Shown here one piece after another: positions 1 to 9,078 of a stretch of DNA of 64,000 nt (positions are counted from its first letter, which is position 1; each line of letters begins with the position of its first letter). A program made the position numbers and the translations under genes. The stretch comes from SFDP01 sp051653625 (GTDB taxonomy: Bacteria; Bacillota; Clostridia; Lachnospirales; Lachnospiraceae), in contig JBOFWM010000011.1 in assembly GCA_051653625.1 (NCBI GenBank), positions 1 through 64,000 of the forward strand, written 5' to 3'. The notes under the pieces were generated by a model. The model was not told the DNA's origin and searched no databases. It saw only the letters and a list, made by a program, of their open reading frames with translations.

Positions 1-828
1 GCCGATTTACCAAAAGATTATGCAAAAGAACATAATGTAAAAATTGCAAGTATTCCATATTCAATAGATGGACAGTCATATGGGAAAAATAAAGAGCTTA
101 ATGCAGAAAAATTTTATGAATTAATGAAGCAAGGAATAATGCCAACTACATCTCAGATTAATCCAGAAGATGCAAAAGATTTTTTAGAAGAATGCTTAGA
201 AGAATGTCCTAATTTGTTATTAATTTCTTTTTCGGAGGCATTAAGCGGAACATATAATAGTTACAGGCTTGCTATTGAAGGAATTAAAGAAAAAAGAGAA
301 TGTAATATTGTTTTAGTTGATTCGAAATCAGCTTCTTTAGGAGAAGGATTAGTTGTTCATAAAGCTGTTATGATGAAAAAAGAAAATAAGTCATTAGAAG
401 AAATTGCACAGTGGTTAGAAGAACATATTTTGAATTTTGTGCAAGTATTTACGGTAGATGATTTATTTCATTTATACCGAGGTGGAAGAATTGATAAAAA
501 AACTGCAATTGTAGGTAGTGTTATAAATGTGAAGCCGATATTACATGTAAATGATGAAGGGAAATTAGTTTCTATTGGAAAAACAAGAGGAAGAAAAAAA
601 TCCTTAAATCATCTTGTAGATTATATGCAAGAACACATTGGTGAATATAACAATGATATTGTATTTATTAGTCATGGAAATGTACGAGAGGATGCAGAAT
701 ATGTTCGTAATGAAATAGAAAAGCGATTTGGAATTAAGAAATTTATCATTCATACAATAGGGCCTTCTATAGGTGCTCATTCTGGACCAGGTACAGTTGC
801 ACTATTCTTTATGGGAGAGAAACGATAA
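1..828 (+). CDS. DegV family fatty-acid-binding protein (5' end outside window)
   Basis: DegV proteins bind a fatty acid; in Firmicutes they act as FakB-type partners of the fatty-acid kinase FakA, presenting exogenous fatty acids for phosphorylation. The reading frame is open from base 1 (it begins ADLPKDYAKEHNVK), so the true start lies upstream and about 20-30 N-terminal residues are missing. The segment PTTSQINPEDAKDF is the DegV fatty-acid-pocket Thr/Ser motif, and ISFSEALSGTYNS is the second conserved Ser-rich stretch. The C-terminal end, around IGPSIGAHSGPGTVALFF, holds the conserved His/Gly signature. A hairpin terminator follows at once, so this is the last gene of its transcript. 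Family assignment is firm; the ligand is not visible from sequence. Confidence 0.93.
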   Translation, partial: ADLPKDYAKEHNVKIASIPYSIDGQSYGKNKELNAEKFYELMKQGIMPTTSQINPEDAKDFLEECLEECPNLLLISFSEALSGTYNSYRLAIEGIKEKRECNIVLVDSKSASLGEGLVVHKAVMMKKENKSLEEIAQWLEEHILNFVQVFTVDDLFHLYRGGRIDKKTAIVGSVINVKPILHVNDEGKLVSIGKTRGRKKSLNHLVDYMQEHIGEYNNDIVFISHGNVREDAEYVRNEIEKRFGIKKFIIHTIGPSIGAHSGPGTVALFFMGEKR

Positions 829-849
829 ATAGTTGGATACTTAAAAAGT

Positions 850-880
850 AACGTATAGTATGCTATGCGTTATTTTTTTA
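850..880 (+). terminator. Intrinsic terminator after degV
   Basis: Nine-base-pair stem (850-858 with 863-871, one G-U pair) with a four-base loop, followed by a seven-T run. It ends the degV transcript and separates it from the hydrogenase gene. The 829-1005 gap otherwise shows no gene. Confidence 0.8.
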
Positions 881-1005
881 TAAAACAAATAACATTGATA
901 AAAAAATAACAAAAATGAAATAATACTATTGATTTCCTTGTTTGTTTATGTAAAAATAAAGAGCAGTGAATAAAATAAAAATGAACATGTGTTAAGGAGG
1001 AAATA

Positions 1006-2490
1006 ATGCGTGGTATAGATACTCAGGTAAGACAAACGAGAAGAAGAATATTTACAGAGGTTGCAAAGCTAGCATATGAATCAACAAACTTGAAAGATGA
1101 TGTAGAAGCACTTCCATATAAAATTGTTGATTATGATGAACCAACATTTCGAGAAAATATATATAGAGAAAGAGCGATTATTCGTGAAAGAATACGTTTA
1201 GCAATGGGGCTTTCTTTAAGACCAGAAGATGTTCCAGTGCATGTAACAAAAGGATTAGAGGAAAGTAATATCGACGAAAAATATTATGAACCACCTCTTT
1301 TACAAGTCATTCCATCCGCATGTAATTCATGTCCAGAAAATAGATTTGAAGTGACAAATATGTGTATGGGATGTGTCGCACATCCATGTTATGAAGTTTG
1401 TCCGAAAGATGCAATATCCATGATAAAGGGTAAATCGTATATTGACCAAGACAAATGTATAAAGTGTGGAAAATGCAAAGCAATTTGCCCATATGATGCA
1501 ATTTCTCATCAAACAAGACCATGCTCTGCTGTCTGTGGAGTAAATGCTATAAAAAATGATCGATTAGAACGAGCAATTATTGACAACGATCTTTGTGTTT
1601 CATGTGGACAATGTATGGTGAATTGTCCGTTTGGAGCAATTGCAGATAAGTCACAAATTTTTCAACTTATTAGAGCTTTACAATCAGATAAGCAAATTAT
1701 TGCACAAGTTGCCCCTGCTTTTGTTGGACAATTTGGAAAAGATATTACTCCTGATATGATAAAAAGCGGGTTGAAAAAATTAGGGTTTACACATGTTTAT
1801 GAAACTGCAATTGGTGCTGATTTAGGTGCAATGGAAGAAGCGCATCATTATGTAGAAGAAGTAGCAACAGGGAAATTACCATTTTTACTTACATCTTGTT
1901 GTCCATCTTGGTCAGTAATGGCTAAAAAATTATTTCCAGAAACTATTGATAAAATATCAAATGCATTAACTCCAATGGTGGCTACAGCAAGAAAAATTAA
2001 AGAAGAACATCCAGAAGCATCAGTAGTATTTATTGGCCCTTGTGCTTCAAAAAAATTAGAAGCTTCTAGAAGAACGGTTCGTTCGGATGTTGATTTTGTA
2101 ATAACTTTTGAAGAATTAGTTGGATTATTTGATGCAAAAAATATAAAATTAAGTGAATTAGCAGATGGAGATACGTTGAATGATGCAACAGGTGCTGGTA
2201 GAGGTTATGGTGTTGCTGGTGGTGTTGCAAGCGCTATTGAAAGTTGTATTAAAGAATACTATCCAGATGTAGATGTTCATATAGAGCATGCAGAGAGCCT
2301 TGCAGAATGTAGAAAAATATTGATGCTTGCTAAAGCAGGTAAAAAAACAGGATGTTTGATTGAGGGTATGGCGTGTCCAGGTGGATGTATTGCTGGCGCA
2401 GGAACAAATATTCCAGTTGTACAAGCGGCCAAAGAAGTGTTATCATTTAAAAAGGCGGCAGACGCAGAACTTCCAACAAAACATGAGTAA
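1006..2490 (+). CDS. Monomeric [FeFe] hydrogenase with ferredoxin-like Fe-S domains
   Basis: Catalyses reversible proton reduction to H2 with electrons probably from ferredoxin; cytoplasmic, no signal peptide. Residues 106-133 carry a Cys-rich segment, and 151-161 ([11 protein letters not shown]) and 197-207 ([11 protein letters not shown]) are 4Fe-4S motifs. The H-cluster domain spans about 225-475 with all three signatures: L1 TSCCPSW at 296-302, L2 GPCASKKLE at 344-352, and L3 [14 protein letters not shown] at 453-466. The second Cys of L1, which relays protons in family members, is present. The N-terminal ~100 residues have no ferredoxin 2Fe-2S domain, and the L2 form GPC rather than MPC fits the less studied group B enzymes; that subgroup call is inference. 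RBS TAAGGAGG lies 5 bases before the ATG. gltX follows 28 bases downstream. Confidence 0.93.
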   Translation: MRGIDTQVRQTRRRIFTEVAKLAYESTNLKDDVEALPYKIVDYDEPTFRENIYRERAIIRERIRLAMGLSLRPEDVPVHVTKGLEESNIDEKYYEPPLLQVIPSACNSCPENRFEVTNMCMGCVAHPCYEVCPKDAISMIKGKSYIDQDKCIKCGKCKAICPYDAISHQTRPCSAVCGVNAIKNDRLERAIIDNDLCVSCGQCMVNCPFGAIADKSQIFQLIRALQSDKQIIAQVAPAFVGQFGKDITPDMIKSGLKKLGFTHVYETAIGADLGAMEEAHHYVEEVATGKLPFLLTSCCPSWSVMAKKLFPETIDKISNALTPMVATARKIKEEHPEASVVFIGPCASKKLEASRRTVRSDVDFVITFEELVGLFDAKNIKLSELADGDTLNDATGAGRGYGVAGGVASAIESCIKEYYPDVDVHIEHAESLAECRKILMLAKAGKKTGCLIEGMACPGGCIAGAGTNIPVVQAAKEVLSFKKAADAELPTKHE

Positions 2491-2518
2491 AATTTATAAG
2501 AAAGGTAAGGGAATACAA

Positions 2519-3973
2519 ATGAGCAAGATAAGGACAAGATTTGCACCAAGTCCAACTGGCAGAATGCATGTAGGGAATTTAAGAACGGCATTATATGCAT
2601 ATTTAATATCAAAACATGAAGATGGAGATTTTTTGCTAAGAATAGAAGATACAGACCAAGAAAGGTTAGTAGAAGGTGCCATAGATATTATTTATAGAAC
2701 TTTAGAAGGAACTGGATTGATTCATGATGAAGGACCGGATAAAGATAAAGGAGTAGGACCTTATATTCAAAGTGAAAGACAAAAGTCGGGCATTTATTTA
2801 GAATATGCTAAAAAATTAATAGAAAATAAACAAGCTTACTATTGTTTTTGTGATAAAGAACGATTAGCAACATTAAATACTTCTGTTTCTGGGAAAGAAA
2901 TTTCAGCGTATGATAAGCATTGTTTATCTTTAACTCAAGAAGAAATTGATGAAAAACTAAATAATCATATACCATATGTTATTCGTCAAAATAATCCAAG
3001 AGAAGGAAAGACAACATTTGTAGATGAAATATATGGTGAAATTTCAGTTGATAATACAGAATTAGATGATATGGTTTTAATAAAATCAGATGGATACCCA
3101 ACATATAATTTTGCAAATGTAGTCGATGATCATTTGATGGGTATTACACATGTTGTAAGAGGAAATGAATATTTGTCGTCTTCACCAAAGTATAACCGTT
3201 TGTATGAAGCATTTGGATGGGAAGTGCCAACATACATTCATTGTCCTTTGATTACGGATGAAGAACATCATAAATTATCAAAAAGATCAGGACATTCTTC
3301 ATATGAAGATTTATTAGAACAAGGATTTATAAAAGAGGCTATTGTAAATTTTGTAGCATTATTAGGATGGAGTCCTTCTGATAATCAAGAAATTTTTTCG
3401 TTAGAAGAATTAATTAAAGCATTTGATTACACACATATTTCAAAATCACCAGCTGTTTTTGATTTTACAAAATTAAAATGGATGAATGGAATGTACATTA
3501 AGGAATTATCATTTGATGCATTCTATGAAAAGGCAAAACCATTTTTAAATCAAGTAATTAAGAAACCGTTAGATTTAGAAAAAATTGCACATATGGTACA
3601 AACAAGAATTGAAGTATTTCCAGATATTTGCGATTTAATCGATTTCTTTGAAACATTGCCAGAGTATGACACTCAAATGTATACACATAAAAAGATGAAA
3701 ACAACATCAGAATCATCATTACAAGTATTAAATGAAATTCTTCCAATTTTAGAAGAACAAGAAGATTATTCTAATGATGCACTTTATGCGTTATTAGTTG
3801 ATTTTGCAAATGAAAAAGAGTATAAAAATGGGTATGTGATGTGGCCAATTCGTACGGCTGTTTCTGGAAAACAAATGACACCTGCAGGTGCAACAGAAAT
3901 TATGGAGATTCTTGGAAAAGAAGAGAGTATTTTAAGAATCAAAGAAGGAATAAAAAAATTATCAAATGAATAG
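2519..3973 (+). CDS. gltX: Glutamate--tRNA ligase
   Basis: Charges tRNA-Glu (and in many Firmicutes tRNA-Gln, later amidated by GatCAB). Class I synthetase of 484 residues, the usual length. The HIGH-type motif is HVGN at 17-20 within the [17 protein letters not shown] block, and the KMSKS-type motif is KLSKR at 252-256. CFC at 109-111 with C135 resembles the zinc site of bacterial GluRS. The frame is open further upstream into the hydrogenase gene, but the ATG at 2519 follows a purine-rich AAGGTAAGGG site and begins exactly where family members begin ([14 protein letters not shown]). Its stop overlaps the start of the helicase gene by 8 bases, suggesting translational coupling. Confidence 0.96.
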   Translation: MSKIRTRFAPSPTGRMHVGNLRTALYAYLISKHEDGDFLLRIEDTDQERLVEGAIDIIYRTLEGTGLIHDEGPDKDKGVGPYIQSERQKSGIYLEYAKKLIENKQAYYCFCDKERLATLNTSVSGKEISAYDKHCLSLTQEEIDEKLNNHIPYVIRQNNPREGKTTFVDEIYGEISVDNTELDDMVLIKSDGYPTYNFANVVDDHLMGITHVVRGNEYLSSSPKYNRLYEAFGWEVPTYIHCPLITDEEHHKLSKRSGHSSYEDLLEQGFIKEAIVNFVALLGWSPSDNQEIFSLEELIKAFDYTHISKSPAVFDFTKLKWMNGMYIKELSFDAFYEKAKPFLNQVIKKPLDLEKIAHMVQTRIEVFPDICDLIDFFETLPEYDTQMYTHKKMKTTSESSLQVLNEILPILEEQEDYSNDALYALLVDFANEKEYKNGYVMWPIRTAVSGKQMTPAGATEIMEILGKEESILRIKEGIKKLSNE

Positions 3974-5792
3974 AATTAATGAGAATCAATTTTTGGCAAT
4001 CAACCATGAAACTGGACCTATGCTAGTAATAGCAGGTCCAGGAAGTGGTAAAACATTTGTCATAACTAATCGTATCTTAACTCTCATAAACACATCCATT
4101 GCACATCCAGAAGAGATACTTGTTATTTCTTTTTCAAAAGCCTCAGCATTAGAAATGAAAGAACGATTTCATAATCTTACATCAGAATTTTACCCAGTTC
4201 ATTTCGCTACATTTCATGCATTTTTTTATCATATATTAAAATCTAATATTCAATACAAAGAAACTACAATTCTTACAAATTCAGAAAAAAAATCCATAAT
4301 TCATACGTTAGTAAAATATCATAAGAATCAAAATTTATCTAGTATAGAAGGAAAGGAAGTGTTATTATCTCTTATCATAAAAAAGAAAGCAGGAATTCTT
4401 ATAAAAGATACAGATATGCCGCCGTTTCTTTTATATCATGAATTCAGTGTGTTATATGATCAGTATATTGAGCTTACAAGAATACAACAAAAAATTGATT
4501 TTGATGACATGGGAACACTTTGTTATCAGCTGCTAAAAGAAAATAAAAGTGTATTAGATGAGTGGAGGAAAAAATTTAAATTTTATCTTATTGATGAATT
4601 TCAAGATATTAATTTAGAACAATTTCAAATCATCAATCTTTTGTTAAATGAAGAAAAAAATTTATTTGTAGTGGGAGACGACGATCAAGCAATTTATGGA
4701 TTTCGTGGTGCAAAACCTGAAATTATGCTTGGATTTAAAGAGTATTTTAAAGAATGTAAAGTAGTAGAATTAGATATAAATTATAGGAGTAAGTATTATA
4801 TTGTAGAAACTGCAAAGAAAATTATAGTACAAAATAAGAATCGTTTTGAAAAAAATATTAAAGCAAATCAATTAGAAGCTGGAACAGTTATCCTTGAATG
4901 CTACGAAAATAAAGAAACACAGTATTTAGAAATTATAGAAAAAATAAAGGAAAAAAGAAGTATTTTTTCTTTTCAAGATTTTGCATGTATTTTTCGAACA
5001 AATTATGATGGAATGATGTTAGCAGATTTTTTAACACGAGAAAATATTCCATTCGTAATGAAAGAATACACAAAAAGTATATTTGAACACTTTATTGCAA
5101 AAGATATTTTGAGTTTTTTATCTTTTGTGTTCAAAGAACAAAAAAGAATGCATTTCTTTCAGTTTATGAATAAACCAACAAGATATTTTTCAAGAGAATT
5201 ATTTAAAGAAGAAAAAATAGATTTAAAAACTATATATTCATATGTATATCAAAGGCCATATATGTTAGATATTGTAAGAACACTTGAATACGATATACGA
5301 AGAGTAAAAGAGATGGATTTTTACTCGGCGATTCATTATTTTGTGCATAAAATGAATTATAAAGAATATCTAATAGAAGTATCTAAGAAAAATATGGAAT
5401 CAGCGAAAGAGTATTTAGATATTGTTTTTAATTTACAAATTCTTCTGAAAAATTTTCAAACAATTGAAGATATTTATTCTCATATTGAAGAATATGAGAG
5501 GAAGTTAAAGGAAGCAATGAAAATTACAAAAGAAGGAGTTCATATTATTACAATGCATAGTTCAAAAGGACTAGAATTTCCGATTGTTTTTTTGCCAGAT
5601 TGTAACGAAGGAATTATTCCACATAGAAAAAGTGCTAAAGAAACCATGGAAGAAGAGAGAAGATTATTTTATGTTGGAATTACGAGAGCAAAAGAGGAAG
5701 TATATTTATCGTATGTTGAAGATAAAAATAATAATGTAAGGGCATCTCAATTCTTAACACCAATAAAAAATACCCATTTAAAAAGAAAATAA
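3966..5792 (+). CDS. UvrD/PcrA-type superfamily 1 DNA helicase
   Basis: ATP-driven 3'-5' DNA helicase of the UvrD/PcrA/Rep family, probably for repair or replication-fork clearance. Visible motifs in order: Q-motif region (LNxNQ-like, residues 5-8), Walker A GPGSGKT at 24-30, motif II DEFQD near 205, motif [16 protein letters not shown] near 230, motif [15 protein letters not shown] near 520, and motif [16 protein letters not shown] near 560. At 608 residues it is about 130 shorter than PcrA; the C-terminal tail that binds RNA polymerase in PcrA is absent, so it is probably a second UvrD-like helicase rather than PcrA itself. It overlaps gltX by 8 bases and ends in a bidirectional terminator. 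Confidence 0.9.
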   Translation: MNRINENQFLAINHETGPMLVIAGPGSGKTFVITNRILTLINTSIAHPEEILVISFSKASALEMKERFHNLTSEFYPVHFATFHAFFYHILKSNIQYKETTILTNSEKKSIIHTLVKYHKNQNLSSIEGKEVLLSLIIKKKAGILIKDTDMPPFLLYHEFSVLYDQYIELTRIQQKIDFDDMGTLCYQLLKENKSVLDEWRKKFKFYLIDEFQDINLEQFQIINLLLNEEKNLFVVGDDDQAIYGFRGAKPEIMLGFKEYFKECKVVELDINYRSKYYIVETAKKIIVQNKNRFEKNIKANQLEAGTVILECYENKETQYLEIIEKIKEKRSIFSFQDFACIFRTNYDGMMLADFLTRENIPFVMKEYTKSIFEHFIAKDILSFLSFVFKEQKRMHFFQFMNKPTRYFSRELFKEEKIDLKTIYSYVYQRPYMLDIVRTLEYDIRRVKEMDFYSAIHYFVHKMNYKEYLIEVSKKNMESAKEYLDIVFNLQILLKNFQTIEDIYSHIEEYERKLKEAMKITKEGVHIITMHSSKGLEFPIVFLPDCNEGIIPHRKSAKETMEEERRLFYVGITRAKEEVYLSYVEDKNNNVRASQFLTPIKNTHLKRK

Positions 5793-5815
5793 TTCTTTTC
5801 AAATGAGTATCTTTG
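5769..5815. terminator. Bidirectional terminator between helicase and DUF1292 genes
   Basis: Imperfect inverted repeat of about 17 bp per arm (ATACCCATTT... with ...AAATGAGTAT) spanning 5769-5810. It begins inside the last codons of the helicase. The A-rich left flank becomes a T run for the minus strand; the plus-strand T run is short (CTTTGTT). Confidence 0.7.
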
Positions 5816-6130
5816 TTATTCTTCTACAATTTCATCAAATTCACAGCCATCTAAATATTCATCAAAAGCTTCTGCAACTTTTTCATATTCAGCATCATCT
5901 TCAATAAATTCAAGCGTAGGTTCTTCGTTTGGATCTTCTGGATTTTCGCTGTAGCGATAAAACCATACTTCACCGTCTTCATTTTCTCCTTTTTCATCAA
6001 GTGGTAATAGAACGATATAGTCTATTTCCTCAACTGTAAGGATTGTAATAATTGCACATTTCACAACGCTTCCATCATCTAATTCTAATTCAACAGTCAT
6101 TTCTTCATCATTTACACAGTTATCGCACAT
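5816..6130 (-). CDS. DUF1292 domain protein
   Basis: A 104-residue, very acidic protein of the DUF1292 (YrzB-like) family, common in Firmicutes and without a known function. The core is a small beta-rich domain, roughly residues 10-70, with the family pattern VELELDDGSVVKCAIIT followed by YIVLLPLDE and EVWFYRYSE. The last 35 residues are almost all Asp/Glu and aromatic. CDNC at residues 2-5 could bind metal, though only one Cys pair is present. AGGAAGGG precedes the start at good spacing. It is transcribed alone and converges on the helicase gene. In other Firmicutes DUF1292 genes often neighbour yrrK/ruvX; that is not the case here. Confidence 0.85.
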   Translation of the reverse strand: MCDNCVNDEEMTVELELDDGSVVKCAIITILTVEEIDYIVLLPLDEKGENEDGEVWFYRYSENPEDPNEEPTLEFIEDDAEYEKVAEAFDEYLDGCEFDEIVEE

Positions 6131-6191
6131 AAGTTTTCCCTTCCTAAAAGTAAATTGTATTTTATTCTTATTAATTGTACTAATATTTCAT

Positions 6192-6222
6192 AAAATAAGC
6201 AATAATAACTTTTGCTTATTTT
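6192..6222. promoter_or_regulatory. 11-bp inverted repeat overlapping a -35 box (possible operator)
   Basis: Perfect inverted repeat, AAAATAAGCAA (6192-6202) and TTGCTTATTTT (6212-6222), with a nine-base spacer. The right arm contains the -35 box of the promoter at 6212-6239, a position where a bound repressor would block RNA polymerase. An alternative is a transcription-terminating hairpin, but no T run follows and no plus-strand gene lies just upstream. Confidence 0.45.
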
Positions 6223-6239
6223 GTAAAATATGATATGAT
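6212..6239 (+). promoter_or_regulatory. Sigma-A-type promoter for the GH13-like gene
   Basis: -35 TTGCTT at 6212-6217 and -10 TATGAT at 6234-6239, 16-base spacer. Expected transcript start near 6246, which would exclude the upstream in-frame ATG at 6235 and supports the GTG start at 6271. Confidence 0.6.
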
Positions 6240-6270
6240 AATTCTATGTTCTTTTAAAGGAGTGAAAAGC

Positions 6271-8115
6271 GTGAAGGAAAAATCAAATGAATGGCTTATT
6301 AAAAAGGGGAATCCTTTTTTACTAGGTGTAAATGCAATAGATAATACGACTTTAAATATAGCATATTTTTTTTCATATCAAAAAAAATGTGGAATTCTTT
6401 TTTATAATTTAGAGACAAAAGAAGAAATTTCTATTATTTGTACAAGTGAATTTATGGTAGGAAATATGGGTGTGATCACAATTGAAGGAATTGATTATCA
6501 CAAATATTCCTATCTTCTTTTTGAAGATGAACGCTTATTTTGTGATCCTTATAGTAAGTCTTTTATTGGAGACAAAGGATGGGGAAAAGAAAAATCGGAA
6601 TTAAAGTGTACAATTATACGAGAAGAATTTGATTGGGAAAATGATAAGCCGATTTTTCGGAAAAATCAAGACTGTATTCCTTATTTATTACATGTGCGAG
6701 GATTTACTAAACACCATTCCTCCCAAGTAGAACACAGAGGAACGTTTGAAGGTATTGTAGAAAAGGTAGAATATTTAAAGGACCTAGGTATAAATACGCT
6801 TGAGATTATGCCTTGTTATCAATTTAGTGAAATAGACGATATAAGAAAAAATCCATCGTCTTATGGAGAAGCAAAAGAACAATTAGGTGATGATTTATCG
6901 AGAGGAGTAATTAATTATTGGGGATATAAAGAGGCGTTTTATTTTGCACCTAAATCTTCCTATTTTACATCAAAAAACTGTATTAGAGGATTTAAGGAAT
7001 TTATAAAAAAGATGCATCAAGAAGGAATAGAAATTATTTTACAATTCTTTTTTCCAGAATATATCTTACCTTCATTTATATATGAGGTGATTAAATATTG
7101 GGTATATGAGTATCATATTGATGGAGTTCATCTTTTGGGAAATAATATTCCTATTTCTTTTATTGCGACAGATCCATTTTTATCTAATACAAAAATATGG
7201 TATCATTCTTTTGATGAGCAAACAGTGAAGTCACTTGATTCAAGAAAACAATATAAGAACTTATCATCTTATAATACAGATTTTATGTATGCAATTAGGT
7301 CTTTATTAAAAAGTGATCAAAATTCTTTGCCAAATGGATTAGTACAATTAAAAGAAAATCCCTTGTCATATGGAAAAATAAATTATTTGTCGAATTACAA
7401 TGAATTTACATTAAAAGATTTAGTGTCATATGAAATAAAGCATAATGAAAAAAATGGTGAAAATAATAGAGATGGTAATTTTAATAATTGTAGTTGGAAT
7501 TGTGGTGTGGAAGGAAATACAAAAAAGAAACGTATATTGGAATTAAGAGAACAACAAATAAAAAATGCACTTGTATTTTTATATATGGCACAAGGAATAC
7601 CACTTATTTTTGCAGGAGATGAATTTGGAAATTCTCAAGATGGAAATAACAATCCTTATTGTCAAGATAATGCAATTTCTTGGTTAAATTGGAATGATTT
7701 AGAAAAAAATAAGGAACTATATTCTTTTACAAAGAAAATAATTGCTTTTCGAAAAGAATATCCTATTTTACATCTTGAAAAACCGTTTTCCCAAATAGAT
7801 ACATTGTCTTGTGGGTTTCCAGACTTATCCTATCATGGAAAAGAAGCATGGAAGTTATCTAGTTATGATTTGGGGAGAAGTGTTGGTATTTTGTTTTGTG
7901 GAAAATATAGTGATGGAAAAAATAAAAAAAGTGTTTATTTTGCTATTAATATGTATTGGGAAGAATATGAATTTGCACTTCCAAAACTAGAACAACAAAA
8001 GAAATGGAATATTTTATTTGATACAAGTGTAAAGAAAAATAAGGTTGAAGAAAATTTTATAGGGAAAAAATCTATTACAATTTTACCAAGAAGTATTGTA
8101 GTATTAACAGATTAG
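6271..8115 (+). CDS. GH13 isoamylase/GlgX-like protein lacking catalytic residues (probable pseudoenzyme)
   Basis: The 614-residue protein has the fold signature of GlgX/isoamylase debranching enzymes: HVRGFT at 141-146, YWGYKEAFYFAP at 216-227, HNEKNGENNRDG at 391-402, and GDEFGNSQDGNNNPYCQDN at 449-467. The four GH13 catalytic regions are degenerate. Region I, normally a D...NH pattern, reads LQFFFP (257-262). Region II, normally DGFRFDLA, reads DGVHLLGN (284-291), so the invariant Arg is His and the nucleophile Asp is Leu. No acid/base Glu is evident for region III. Region IV, normally HDG, reads YNE (376-378). It is therefore probably inactive as a glycosidase and may bind glucan or regulate. 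The GTG start at 6271 follows AAAGGAG and lies downstream of a promoter; an in-frame ATG at 6235 overlaps the -10 box. glgB is 16 kb away. Confidence 0.8.
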   Translation: MKEKSNEWLIKKGNPFLLGVNAIDNTTLNIAYFFSYQKKCGILFYNLETKEEISIICTSEFMVGNMGVITIEGIDYHKYSYLLFEDERLFCDPYSKSFIGDKGWGKEKSELKCTIIREEFDWENDKPIFRKNQDCIPYLLHVRGFTKHHSSQVEHRGTFEGIVEKVEYLKDLGINTLEIMPCYQFSEIDDIRKNPSSYGEAKEQLGDDLSRGVINYWGYKEAFYFAPKSSYFTSKNCIRGFKEFIKKMHQEGIEIILQFFFPEYILPSFIYEVIKYWVYEYHIDGVHLLGNNIPISFIATDPFLSNTKIWYHSFDEQTVKSLDSRKQYKNLSSYNTDFMYAIRSLLKSDQNSLPNGLVQLKENPLSYGKINYLSNYNEFTLKDLVSYEIKHNEKNGENNRDGNFNNCSWNCGVEGNTKKKRILELREQQIKNALVFLYMAQGIPLIFAGDEFGNSQDGNNNPYCQDNAISWLNWNDLEKNKELYSFTKKIIAFRKEYPILHLEKPFSQIDTLSCGFPDLSYHGKEAWKLSSYDLGRSVGILFCGKYSDGKNKKSVYFAINMYWEEYEFALPKLEQQKKWNILFDTSVKKNKVEENFIGKKSITILPRSIVVLTD

Positions 8116-8125
8116 GAGTAAATGA

Positions 8126-8719
8126 GTGAAGGCAGTAAAACATTTTAAAACAATCACATATCATAAATATTTAGTGTTGAAAGGATGCTTTCGTGTTGGG
8201 CTTTATAAAAGAGGAATTTGCCATGATTTATCAAAGTATATGCCACAAGAATTTTTAGTTGGGGCAAAATATTATCAAGGCGACCGAAGTCCTAATAATG
8301 CAGAACGAGAAGATATTGGATATTCTAGTTCGTGGTTGCACCACAAAGGTAGAAACAAACATCATTATGAATATTGGATAGATTATAGTACAAAAGAAGT
8401 TCCAGGAGGAATGGCACCAGTACCGATGCCTGTAGAATATATTGTTGAGATGATTATGGACCGAATTGCGGCTAGTAAGGTGTATGCAAAAGATACATAT
8501 CAAGATAGTAATCCATTAAAGTATTATGAGACAGGAAAAGAACCAGCTCCACTTCATGAGAAGACAAGAGTTATTTTAGAATTTTTATTAAATATGCTTT
8601 CTGTAAAAGGAGAAGATATAACATTTTCATTTATAAAACATCATATCGTACCGGTTCAAAAAAGGTGGGATGAAAATGAAGGATGGAGAGAACAAATTAA
8701 AAAATATAAAATGTATTAG
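8126..8719 (+). CDS. DUF5662 family protein (HD-like metal-site pattern)
   Basis: A 197-residue protein of a family (DUF5662) found in gut Clostridia, with no known function. It has a His-rich pattern like HD-domain phosphohydrolases: H in the N-terminal helix, CHDLSKY near residues 32-38, then LHHKGRNKHHYEYW near 72-85, which could bind one or two metals. No membrane segment or signal is seen. The GTG start at 8126 follows TAGGAG and is only 10 bases after the GH13-like gene, so the two are probably cotranscribed. Family call is good; the hydrolase idea is inference from the motif spacing only. Confidence 0.8.
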   Translation: MKAVKHFKTITYHKYLVLKGCFRVGLYKRGICHDLSKYMPQEFLVGAKYYQGDRSPNNAEREDIGYSSSWLHHKGRNKHHYEYWIDYSTKEVPGGMAPVPMPVEYIVEMIMDRIAASKVYAKDTYQDSNPLKYYETGKEPAPLHEKTRVILEFLLNMLSVKGEDITFSFIKHHIVPVQKRWDENEGWREQIKKYKMY

Positions 8720-8784
8720 AAGACAAGGTAACAGAAGATAAGTTAATGCATATAGTACAGTAATCATAATTATAGGAGAATGAT

Positions 8785-8967
8785 ATGAATTGCTTAGTAC
8801 TTATTATGTTATTGTGTTGTTGTAATAATAACAATAAACCAAAACCTAGACCTTGTGAAAGAGCAGAATGTTCTTGTAATAGGCCATATCCTAGACCAGA
8901 AGAACCAGTGTTAAGACCACAACCTAGACCAGAACCATATCTTTGTGGATGTGAAGATACAGAGTAA
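8785..8967 (+). CDS. 60-residue Cys/Pro-rich small protein, unknown function
   Basis: I do not recognise this protein. It starts with a short hydrophobic stretch (residues 4-10) that runs straight into CCC at 11-13 and NNNN at 14-17. The rest is Pro/Arg-rich with repeated PRP-like units (PKPRP, PYPRP, PQPRPEP). There are nine Cys (3, 11-13, 24, 29, 31, 54, 56), including CSC and CGC. ATAGGAGA lies 5 bases before the ATG, and a hairpin follows the stop, which supports a real gene. The hydrophobic start is too short for a normal signal peptide; a lipidated, metal-binding or envelope-associated peptide are possibilities without direct support. It lies between the DUF5662 gene and trpS. Confidence 0.6.
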   Translation: MNCLVLIMLLCCCNNNNKPKPRPCERAECSCNRPYPRPEEPVLRPQPRPEPYLCGCEDTE

Positions 8968-8973
8968 GAAAAT

Positions 8974-9010
8974 GGGGGCTAACGTATGCATCACATACGT
9001 AGCTCCTTCT
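8974..9010 (+). terminator. Probable terminator hairpin after the small peptide gene
   Basis: GGGGCTAACGTATG (about 8975-8988) pairs with CATACGTAGCTCC (about 8994-9006) with one bulge. The tail is CTTCTTG rather than a clean T run, so termination may be weak. No T-box sequence is seen between here and trpS. Confidence 0.5.
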
Positions 9011-9078
9011 TGACGAATAGATACTAGAATGATAAAATTATGAGCAATCTAGTAGTAAAAATTGAAAGGCGTAAAGAA

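Noticed and set aside
2360..2518. Upstream in-frame extension of gltX
   Set aside because: It lies inside the hydrogenase gene, lacks a ribosome site, and family members start at MSKIRTRF.
9040..9078. Earlier in-frame ATG of trpS
   Set aside because: Homologous proteins begin at residue 14 of that form, and GAAAGGC precedes the later ATG.
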